A stretch of DNA of 64,000 bases, from positions 13,373,501 to 13,437,500 of the forward strand of contig CM059582.1 of the NCBI GenBank assembly GCA_030407085.1, read 5' to 3'. A model generated the notes under the pieces. That model was not told where the DNA came from and made no database searches. It worked only from the letters and a program-made list of their open reading frames with translations. Shown here piece by piece: positions 1 through 9,300 of this stretch (within the stretch, counting starts at the first letter, position 1; each line of letters opens with the position of its first letter). Both the position numbers and the translations under genes were made by a program. The DNA comes from Trichopria drosophilae (taxonomy: Eukaryota > Arthropoda > Insecta > Hymenoptera > Diapriidae).

Positions 1-407
1 CTCCCCTTCTCCAGGTATAAAACAATTAATAGAACTTGAATAATAATTTACGAAATATTTTGGGACTATATTTACGGATGGAAATAGGAAGACAACAATT
101 ATGAAGGGAAATAATTACGGGAAGTGGACTGTAAATGGAATCACGTTCCTACATTTCAATGCAAACAAATTCACTTGAATCCAAAATTAAATGGAAAAAG
201 AGCGAATTTAAATTCATTTAGAATTAATAATGTGTATGCAAATGATAAGAATCAGTATCAAGAAGGTCAGGGTTTACAAGATGAGAAGTATTCAGTATTG
301 ATTAATTTATTTCTTAGTTTACGAACCAATAGGTCATTTGTAATTATTGATGAGAAAATTCAATTGAGTAATTTTTATTTTGATGATTGGGAAAATGTTG
401 CACAGTT
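1..407. other. Unassigned AT-rich DNA
   Basis: No gene, RNA or repeat is recognised here. An open frame on the plus strand (124-429) has no recognisable motif and runs into the MITE beginning at 408, so I do not call it a gene. Confidence 0.3.
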
Positions 408-627
408 CTCTCTAAATTTCTTGGATTGAGTGAATTCACTGTTAAAGAGGGGAAATTCACTCTTTCCTCCGGAGTTGTCAACTCCACGACTCGGAGGGAA
501 ACAGTGAATTTTCATTCTTGTTAGATTGAAATTTCACACTTAGAGAGTTGAATATTCTCCATTTCACAAGAGTTGTTCGGTTTTCACTAACCAAGGAGTG
601 AATTCTCAATACAAGAAATTTAGAGAG
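408..627. mobile_element. Short TIR element, CTCTCTAAATTTC family
   Basis: Perfect 16-bp inverted ends (CTCTCTAAATTTCTTG at 408, its complement ending at 627) bound 220 bp with no coding capacity. The interior repeats the words GTGAATTCAC and GTGAAATTTCAC. The flanking dinucleotide is TT on both sides. The same ends bound the larger copy at 24853-26539. Confidence 0.8.
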
Positions 628-1512
628 TTGCTAAACTTTAAAAACATTTTTACACACACAAAAACTAAATGGTTGAATCGACTAAGGAAGGAGAGGAAGA
701 GACTGGTAGAACTTTGGACAATGCAAACATATAACTTAGGATACACATATTTCTTCGGACGGTATAACTTAGGGTGGGTAGTACGTTTAATTTCGGTTTC
801 TTTACCATTTTCTTTAAAATTCTTTACATTCTAATCCGTTATAATATGTGAACAAAACATAAACATAACCTATAGAACATTGGCTAGCAGTTTCTATATG
901 AACCTATTTGAACACACCAACAACCAATTTCTCCGGAACTAAGAAATAATATATATGTTAAAATAAACACTGTCCATCATGGACGTAACATTTGTTTTGT
1001 TTCTTTCTTTGTATTAAAAAATACATTAAAACGAATTTTTCCGAATTAAAATATTCATTCCGAATTTAAAATTTCGAATTAGGTGTGACGTTTTCCATTT
1101 CGAAATGTCCAAAAACCATATTGGAAATATAATTTCTGAACTAGATCTATTATCCCAGCGAAAAATTTTAAGTAGGAATCTCATGAGAAATTGAAACAAG
1201 TGCCTTATAGTTGTAAATATATGTAAATTATATACATCTATTAGTACACACCCACACAATTTCACAATTTATTTTTAAAATATAGTAATCTCGAGACGGG
1301 TCGTCATTCAGAATACTAGATACAGGTGATACTATAGAAAACGCTTTAATTTAACATATATGACCCGGTTTACTTGAGAAGGTAGTGTCGTCTCAAATTG
1401 CAATTTTTTTCTTGTTTTTATCTCACCATAACTTTTGGTAGTATAATTAATCCGAATTTCGATTGCTAAAAAACGGGCACTTTTTAGGGTCACTCTTTAC
1501 CTAGACAATTAC
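628..1512. other. Intergenic DNA, nothing firm
   Basis: No gene recognised. The stretch at about 1085-1150 resembles 4350-4410, so part of it is a dispersed repeat. Confidence 0.3.
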
Positions 1513-1874
1513 TTAATCCGGGCGAATCCTACATAGATTTCGATCCATTGGAATCCGACTTAATCCTTACCTATCCCGAAGTTATTCGATGGATTCAAAT
1601 CCTGCTGAATCCCAATTAATTCGACCCATTCCGAAATTATTAAATTAATGCTAATCCTAATGAATCCGACTTAATACGACCTATTCTGAAATATTCAATT
1701 ACTGCTAATCCGACTTAATCCGACTATTTGGCGGATTCAAATCCTGCCGAATCCGACTTAATCAGACCCATTCCGAAATTACTCGAATCATTTAAATCCT
1801 ACTGAATTCGACATTATTCGTTTCATTAAAATCCGAAATAGTTCTAGAGAATGACTAGGATTCGCTCGGATTAA
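1513..1874. mobile_element. TIR element built of AATCCGACTTAATCC words
   Basis: The ends TTAATCCGGGCGAATCCTA (1513-1531) and its near-complement (1856-1874) differ at one base. Between them lie about five degenerate units of roughly 50-55 bp, each carrying GAATCCGACTTAATCC followed by a CATTCCGAAATT-like stretch. It looks either like a tandem repeat captured between TIRs or an element grown from copies of its own terminus. No coding sequence. Confidence 0.65.
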
Positions 1875-1899
1875 AATCGAGGAATGAAACGGATTGACA

Positions 1900-2714
1900 A
1901 AATAGCAATTAACCAGAGTCACCAAACATATTGATCTTGGCGTAGTAGTCCGTGAAGACTTTTCTTTCACCGATCATTTAATTTATTGCCGTACAAAAGC
2001 GCTGAGGATGCTGGGGTTTATACGGAGGACAACTTCGGACTTTAAAGACCCTCATACTATTTCGTATCTGATACGCTCACTAGTATTACCCCATTTAACT
2101 TATGCGTCTCCGATCTGGTCTCCATATACCCAATTAGACATTAATATGCTAGAGGGGGTACTTCGAAAATCCCTCAGGTTCCTTAGTTTTAAGTCAGGAC
2201 ATCCTATGTCGCATCTCGACCACAGCTATAATGCCATTGCTACTGAGTTTAAGTTCCCTACTATAAAATCACTACATTCGTATCATGATGTATTGATTGT
2301 GTATCGTATTTTAACATCTTTATCGGATACCAATTAATCTACATTATTTCCACGCAGAACCAATCCATACTCTATTCGTAATCCTCGTACCATCTCGGAA
2401 TCTACTCTCAAAAGTAACTACTTATTCATTTCTCCGGTTCCACGACTTAAGCGAGCATGGAATGCATTAAATAATAATATTCGAGAAGTTAGTTCGTATG
2501 TGAGATTCAAAATATTGTCAGCGGATAATTTATTTAGATTTTATGAATAAATGTGAAAACTAATTAAGCTTCAGTCAATGCTATGTTACTAGTATAGGAA
2601 ATATGTCGTTTTATTGTAATTCTTCTTTTTTGGCGTAAAAATGTATAATTGTATACTTATTTGTATGTTTAAAGGGCAGAAATGCCCGTATATAAATAAA
2701 TAAATAAATAAATA
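1900..2714 (+). pseudogene. LINE reverse transcriptase 3' fragment (copy A)
   Basis: One plus frame from about 1915 to 2337 encodes the C-terminal end of a non-LTR reverse transcriptase. It contains the DLGVVVREDFSFTDH and LTYASPIWSPY blocks, then a PMSHLDHSYN-like segment. This pattern is typical of CR1/Daphne-like LINEs. A stop at 2335 ends it, and related sequence continues in broken frame to about 2550. The 3' UTR carries a GGGCA-GAAA-TGCCC hairpin (about 2674-2687) and finishes in a (TAAA)n tail at 2693-2714. The 5' part, endonuclease and catalytic YADD region are absent, as expected of a 5'-truncated insertion. Confidence 0.85.
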
Positions 2715-2730
2715 TTTGTCGGAATGGCGT

Positions 2731-3257
2731 CCCAATAAGCAAAAAGAAATGTTGAAATATTCAAACATTCTTCTTGAATGCTGTTATGAAAGAAGAATTC
2801 TTTGTGAATGCTTAAAAAAATAACGAATGTCTGCTTTAGTTATTAAATTAAGTGTTACGAATGCTGTTTTGAAATGCATTTTGTAAAAATGTTCTTCACA
2901 AACCATAACTTATTGTTCATAAAGAATTTTTTTACTGAATAAGTATAATAATAAGTATGGAATTCATTTTGAAAGCGAGAGAGAGAGAGCGAGATACGTA
3001 TTATCTGCATGTAACAATGCACAAACTACAATATGTACCATACAGCATGCCGCGAGTGAGGTACTTTTACTACTTTTGTAGATTCCTTATGTACAAACTT
3101 GTCCAAGACTCGTGCGCTTGCGAGAAACTAGGTCGGTAACACAAATTTGTTATAAACGAATTCTTTTTTATTACTTCTTATAAACTATAACTATAGTTTC
3201 ATGAGGACTTTCGAGAAGTCATAAAGTATTCTTTTTTCAAAATCTGTGCTTATTGGG
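2731..3257. mobile_element. TIR element, CCCAATAAGCA family (copy 1)
   Basis: Begins CCCAATAAGC and ends GCTTATTGGG (527 bp). It is nearly the reverse complement, over its whole length, of 5160-5680, which fixes both ends. It contains a short (GA)n run near 2980. No transposase is seen, so it is non-autonomous. Confidence 0.8.
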
Positions 3258-3378
3258 TACAGAGCACCATACAAATTATATTTATTAAGAAAGAAAATAC
3301 CTGAATATTTACGTTATAGAAATGTTGAGGTCATACAATTTTATTCAAAACTTCCGTCAAAACTTAAAAACGTAAGAA

Positions 3379-3503
3379 ATATTGCGAATCCCGTGTAAAA
3401 AGACCTGGTCCCAAATTTAACTTTATATGGTGTGCAAAAACTATACAATGGTACAAAAACCATATAAAGTTAAATCTATTTTTTTACATGAAATTCGCAA
3501 TAT
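3379..3503. mobile_element. Foldback MITE
   Basis: Starts ATATTGCGAAT and ends ATTCGCAATAT. The arms are about 50 bp each with the inner block TTTAACTTTATATGGT, leaving a short centre. It could form one hairpin over 125 bp and has no coding sequence. Confidence 0.7.
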
Positions 3504-3531
3504 GTTGCTAATAAGTCTTACAGTACACTAG

Positions 3532-4185
3532 GATTTCTAATTCGTTCCACTAAGTCATTCAAAGACACTAAAGCAATTATTACACTCTATAAGTCTCTTG
3601 TTTTATCACAATTAACTTATGCGTCCTCTATCTGGACTCCATCTACTCTCTGTAACATCAACTTATTGGAACGAACACAACGGAAATTTATCAGATATTT
3701 GTCATCTAAAACTAATAATCCAATGTCATTTTACTCGCATAGTTATCTGTCCCACTCGGTGCTATTTAATATATACACCATAAAATCAACTCCTGAACTC
3801 AATGATATTTTGCTCATTAGAAATATACTGCACGATAGATTTTCCATTACAGAATTGAAAAATTCCTTTGTATTTCGTGGTGCATTTTATGCACATCGAT
3901 TTTATAGACCTCTTTTAGAAAAAACCTCGAAATCAAATTTTTATTTCAACTCGCTGATTCCTAGACTGACTATAGACAATGGAACGGAATTTCTCATTAT
4001 GCTATCGACACTAATAACTTCTCTTTATTTTATACTAAATGTCGCGAATTATTTCTGAAATATGTTAATTAATTGTAATTTGTTTATTTATATGTTATAT
4101 GGTGAAGTGATCCTCCACATGCTATGTAATTTCTTCTAAGGGCAATTTTGCCCGTTCGTTTTATAATAAATAAATAAATAAATAT
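3532..4185 (+). pseudogene. LINE reverse transcriptase 3' fragment (copy B)
   Basis: A single open plus frame from 3532 to 4058 encodes the end of a non-LTR reverse transcriptase: a GFLIRSTKSFKD block, LTYASSIWTPSTL, LLERTQRKFIRYL and the PMSFYSHSY segment. It aligns with copies A and C in the same order. Downstream come a GGGCA-ATTT-TGCCC hairpin (about 4140-4153) and a (TAAA)n tail ending near 4185. Only the C-terminal fraction of ORF2 is present, so this is a dead 5'-truncated copy. Confidence 0.85.
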
Positions 4186-4464
4186 TACTTACTGTTTTAA
4201 GTTTTGAAGGGAGTTTTTAATAAAATTGTGAGCCCTCAACATTTTTATAACGTTAATATTCAGGTATTTAGCTACTTGTTTTTCTTGTAAATACAATTTC
4301 TATGCGCTCTAGATATGTTTTCTGAATCGTGTTCTATAGTATTTCTCGGAAGGGTTCTCAATTTGAAATGTCAAGAAACCGGATTAGAAACTTAATTTCT
4401 GAATTCGATCCTATTCTTTTTCGTTTGTTGGGAAAACAACTTCGCTTAAATCACGACTTAAATA

Positions 4465-4844
4465 CAGTAGTCCTTCCCTTATTCTAATTTGTCCAGTCAG
4501 GCAAGATGGCGACCTTCTTCTCTTATTCTAATTTTCTCCTCTCGCCCACTAAACGTTTGCTGTCTCGCTTTTCCTCTCTCTTTCTCTTTCACAGAGCATG
4601 CGCAGTTATATGTCATATGTGCTTCTAAGGAAAGTAGTTCAGTGGTCCTTCCCTTATTCTAATTTTTTCTCTTCTCTTATTGTAATATTTCTCCTCACGC
4701 GTTCTCCCCACTGATGTGTGTTAATGAGTGGATTTTCAAAATACAAATAACGGCGCATGCGCAACAAAAGAAAAAGAGACAAAAGTGAGACAGCAATTTT
4801 AAGTAGAGGGTGAGGGGGACATTAGAATAAGGGAAGGAGTACTG
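4465..4844. mobile_element. pogo/Tigger-like MITE, CAGTAGTCC family, composite
   Basis: Starts CAGTAGTCCTTCCC after a TA and ends GGAGTACTG before a TA. A second terminus, CAGTGGTCCTTCCC, starts at 4640. The span is therefore a truncated left half (4465-4639) abutting a nearly complete 205-bp copy (4640-4844). Subterminal TTATTCTAATTT words recur. TA duplication and CAG ends fit non-autonomous pogo/Tigger-type elements. Confidence 0.75.
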
Positions 4845-4846
4845 TA

Positions 4847-5774
4847 GATACGGTGGGGAGAACGCCCCAATAAGCACACTTTCGAAATAAAGAATTCTTT
4901 AAGTAATCTGGAATGTCCGCAACAAATCATCTTCTTAAAGTATTCAAAAAGTAGTCAGGAAGTAATCTTTATGAAAAAATGTATAAATTGAAATACCATC
5001 GGTCAAAGATAAAGTGTTTCACAGTTATGATGATAGTAGTCCTAAAGTATTCTTTATTAACAAATTTCTTATACACGGTATGTATGACCATCTTGAACAG
5101 TCCGTCGGCATCAGGGGATGATTTGAGCTCCCACCGCATGGTGATGCATAAAGTGCCCTCCCAATAAGCATAGATTTTGAAAAAAGAATACTTTATTGCT
5201 TCTGGAAAATCCTCATGAAATTATACCTACAGTGTATAAGAAGTAATAAAAATGAATTTTTTTATAACAAATTTAAGTTACCGACCGAGTTTCTCACAAG
5301 CGCACGAGTCCTAGGCAAATTTGTATGTAAGGAACCTCCAAAAGAGTAACAGTACAACACACGCGGCATGCTGTATGTTACAGCATTGTTACATGGGGAT
5401 AATAAGTCTCTCTCTCTCTCTCTAAATTAATTCCATACTTATTAGTATACTTATTCAGTAAAAGAATTTTTTATGAACACTTAATTATGGATGGTGAAGA
5501 ACATTTTTACACAATGCGTTTTAAAAAAGCATTCGTATCTAACTCTTAATTTAATAACTATAGCGGACATTCGTTATTTTTTAAAGCATTCACAAAGAAT
5601 TCTTCTAGAATTCTACTTTCATAAAAGCATTCAAGAAGTATTATTTTTGAATATTTCAACATTTCCTTTTGCGTATTGGGGCGCGAGGGGAAATATTAGA
5701 ATAGGAGAAGAGAACAAATTAGAATAAGGGAAGACATTAGAATAAGGGAAATTAGAATAAGGGAAGGACTACTG
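4847..5774. mobile_element. CAGTAGTCC MITE interrupted by another element
   Basis: 4847-4865 and 5681-5774 are the two sides of a CAGTAGTCC-family copy, judged against the intact copy at 15532-15800. The left terminus is missing. The right end, GGACTACTG, is followed by TA. The gap is filled by the CCCAATAAGCA element at 4866-5680. Confidence 0.7.
4866..5680. mobile_element. CCCAATAAGCA-family insertion (includes copy 2 at 5160-5680)
   Basis: The block starts CCCAATAAGC at 4866 and ends GTATTGGG at 5680. A second internal start at 5160 begins a full 521-bp copy matching 2731-3257 in reverse. 4866-5159 begins like the family but then diverges, so two elements may abut. The flanks aacGC and GCgcgagg show a 2-bp GC duplication relative to the uninterrupted host MITE sequence. 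Confidence 0.7.
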
Positions 5775-5829
5775 TATATAAAATTAAAAATGGCGCAATA
5801 CTGGGAAACAAGATGGCGGCCAATGAGCT

Positions 5830-6326
5830 CAGTTCAGCCCATCAGCGCCATGATCGTCGTCATCGCAAAGCCCAGACTGTAAATCTACCAAGTGCGATAT
5901 GCACTATAGTTTTTTCTTTTTATCGCTCTACGGCTACTCACCGACCGTAATTGCCTACATGTATATATAAAACATAATGACTGATACTTCTCGTTCTCTT
6001 AAATATTAGATTAGTCGCGTCACTATCTCATTAGCAACTTACTGAATAAGGAACTTCTGGTTTGGCGCTGCTGATTACAAGTCTCAGGGCGTACAGGGCT
6101 TAGAAAGTTTCCTTTGCCTCCGAGGATTAAACAAATTAGTCTCAAAAATCTTTGGACTTTTAGTTAATACATTGTGCTTTGCAACCGTGTCATAAAATAC
6201 GATATTTTTAAGTGTTACGCGTGAAGAATTTTTGTGATCGTTCTTGCCTCCCGCAATTTCCAAAAGGTCTCGAAGTGGATTTTCACGATATTTTCGGAAA
6301 AATCGCCCAAGACGAAGCTCAAAATG
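5830..6326 (+). promoter_or_regulatory. GOLGA7: Inferred GOLGA7 promoter and 5' UTR exon
   Basis: This interval precedes the first GOLGA7 splice donor (ATG|GTAAGTC at 6326/6327). It is richer in CpG than its flanks near 5810-5880 and 6230-6320. The transcription start cannot be placed by eye. Confidence 0.4.
6324..6326 (+). CDS. GOLGA7: GOLGA7 exon 1 coding part: start codon only
   Basis: The first exon ends in ATG directly followed by the donor GTAAGTC. Spliced to the acceptor ending at 6677, the frame reads M-SNHPSLTLLEDM and continues open into the conserved core. The acceptor has a weak pyrimidine tract, so the inner start at 6711 remains possible. Confidence 0.55.
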
Positions 6327-9300
6327 GTAAGTCAATTCTTATTTATTTTTTCATCCTTCCGATTGGTCACTCCGTTTGCTATTTTACACACACATTCATT
6401 CTCTTACACACTACCTGTCACATTCCACGTCCACACATCTTTATGGTCAAAACAGTTATTTCTTTGCAGTTTTTTGAGATTCCATATCAAAAAGATCACT
6501 TGTGAACCCTATGAACTTTCCAAAATTAGGTTTGATTAGAAACAAAACGTATTGGTTAGTTTTCGAGTTGACACTTTTTGATTGCGTTTTACGACACTGC
6601 GAGAGAATACTATTTGGTTTAGTTAAGTTTTTTTAGTTATTTTGAAAACGAAGAAATGGTGTAATGTTGATTCGTAGAGCAACCATCCATCTCTCACCCT
6701 TCTGGAAGACATGTCCGCTGGTCGAGGTCAAGGTAGAGGAGCGACACAGCCAAACTGCCAGAGAGTCTTCATACTACGAGATTATAGTGAAGGAACGACT
6801 GTTAAATTTCAAACACAATATCCAACGGAACTCTCGGATAGGGTATGTAATAATCGTCTTTACTTTTTATCTCAGAAAGTTTATTAGCCAGGGTACAATT
6901 TATAATAAAATAGAATTTTCGGTCTGTAGCTCTATATTACTAGACGATTCATAAATAATAATGCAATTTTTAAAGTACTATACAAATTTGAAATATTAAA
7001 TAACTTACCATTAATAGTAACTTTGGATTAACTACACTGTGAAAAATCGTAATGAATTTACTACGTTAATTGTAAGGATTTTGGTACGTATGTTAACGTT
7101 GTCGTTTTGAGCTTGCGATGTAAAATTACTACGATAAACACAGTATTTGTACAGCTCGTGATTTATTTATTAATTGACACAGGCGTAAATGCTTAAAATA
7201 CAAAATATATGGTATTGCGATGGTATATACATTTATTTATTTATTTAATAATAAACGGTCCGAATAGATCTTTACACAAAATGACATAATACAACGGTGT
7301 ATTAATAACCAGAACGAAAATATGTCAAATAGTATAAGTAAAAAGATAAAGAAAAAGAAACATCTAATAACAAACAAAAAAATGTAACTAGAAATAAATG
7401 TATAATAAACTCCGAATCCTAGATTTAAAATAGAAAAAATTATAAATATTCTTAATATTAGAAGAAACGCAGTTCCATTTGCGCCTCAATCGTGCGATGC
7501 TGGAGTTGAAACCGTAACTCGATTTACAATTTAATTCATTAATAGTTGGCGTAGAGCATACGATTGAAACGGATTTGAAAAAAGTGAGGATATTTGTTCT
7601 GATCTGATCGATCCCGCAATGTCGTTGCAAACAAATAAAATATGATGAAGCTGAAACTACCCAGCAATCGAAATTGTATTGAAATGTATTGACTTGGATT
7701 GATTTTTCTCTTTTGAATACACTATTTGAAATTTTCGAATACATTCGAATCCAAAAATACTTCACTATTATTTTAATACAAAAATATGAATCCAAATGAA
7801 TACATAAATAATATCGTTGTCGAAACTACTAAAAGTACTCGAAAAAGGCAAAAGTCATGAATCCATCTGAATACAAATGAAGATTGAAATGATAATTTTT
7901 TAATACAATCAAATCCATAAATAATAACAGTTAATTACCGGAATTAATGAATCCATTTCAATACATGACTGAGCAAAATAATGCCTGCTTTAATCCAAAT
8001 GAATTTAAAATAAATCAATACAAAAATTAAAGTGTTGTGAATTCATTTGAATACAAATTCTTAATGATTCTTCATTTTAATACAAATGAATCTATAAAAA
8101 AAAATAACTTCCGCTTTGAAGTGAAAAAATATTAAAATTATGTTCATTTCGTAATTATTCATTTCAATTACAAAAAAGTTATTTTCGAATATAAAAGCCA
8201 CAAATGACTTTTTATTCAAAATTTGGAATGTGAAATGTTTATTTTAAACCAATTTCCAATTACATTTAGCAGTGCTCTGTCGGAAATGGTACACTTTAAT
8301 TAAGCGTTCAATACACAAGAGTCCAAAAAGTGTTGTACACTTAAATGAAATGTATTTGTACACTTATTGGACACCTAACTGACACTTATTTTCAAATATA
8401 CGCAATATCTCGTAAACGGCATGAGATACGTGAAATCTGATGAAATTTTGCCATGATGTGCGATGATCCAGCTGACATACACAATTCAAAAATTTCATAA
8501 TTTTAGAAATTGAAAATTTCGTAAATTCTCGAATCATGTACAGTGGCTTCGCACCAAGGTACCCCTGATTTATGTCAATTTCGTCAAATTTCACGTATCT
8601 CGTACCGTTTTCTATTGCGTAATTTAGAAAAAAAATTACAATATTTATTTTACCAACAAAAATGTCTACTATCTACATACATTCGTTCTTTTCAAAAGTC
8701 GATAAGCAAATTATTACAAAAATGTAAAATATGGTAATAAATTTAGCAGATTATTTTTATGTACACAATTCATAAATGCTTCACGTTTCAACTATTTGTT
8801 AGTTTTGCATCATCTTTTACAGCAAGGAGGTGGTCGAGTGATTACGGCTCGAAGTTGTTGTGCGGGAGACCAGGGTTCGATTCTCGGTCGATTCAAATTT
8901 TTTTTTTTCATTAAATGTATGAACTGGGATTATTTTTGTATTTAAATATATTGCCATGCATTAAAATTTTTAATACATTTCAATCCTTTTCAATACTTAT
9001 AAGATCAAATAGCGCATTCAAATGTATTGTAATGCATTCAAAATTTTCAATACATTTCCGATTGCTGGGTGGTGATGTTACAATGCGCTCTAAATTCCCT
9101 ATGCTTAATGCAGTAAATTCACATAGTTGTAAAATTCATTACGTTTTGTAAGAAAATCCTGTGCGATTGTAAAATTAATTTCGATTTTTCTCAGTGTATC
9201 TATGATTTGAATCTTGACATGTTTTGAATATTGATTATTAATGACATTTGGATTTGTATTTCTTAATAAAATAAAACTATTTAAGACATTCTCGTCATTG

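Larger units (their letters stand above)
3296..4268. mobile_element. Long-TIR element hosting LINE copy B
   Basis: About 75 bp at 3296-3372 (starting AATACCTGAATATTTACG) match the reverse complement of 4192-4268 with few differences. Between the arms lie a foldback element and LINE copy B. The simplest reading is an older TIR element into which both inserted. Confidence 0.7.
7035..9196. mobile_element. TIR element with CACTG ends and TA duplication
   Basis: Left end CACTGTGAAAAATCGTAATG and right end CTCAGTG with ATTTTTC inside pair as inverted repeats. TA flanks both sides. It lies in GOLGA7 intron 2 and contains a LINE fragment (7230-7657) and a second TIR element (7660-9069), so its own sequence is only the outer few hundred bases. 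No transposase seen. Confidence 0.65.

Noticed and set aside
124..429. 101-codon plus-strand open frame
   Set aside because: No motif recognised, and it runs into the MITE at 408.
8825..8900. Functional tRNA gene
   Set aside because: A and B boxes are present but the acceptor stem does not pair and the anticodon arm is poor.
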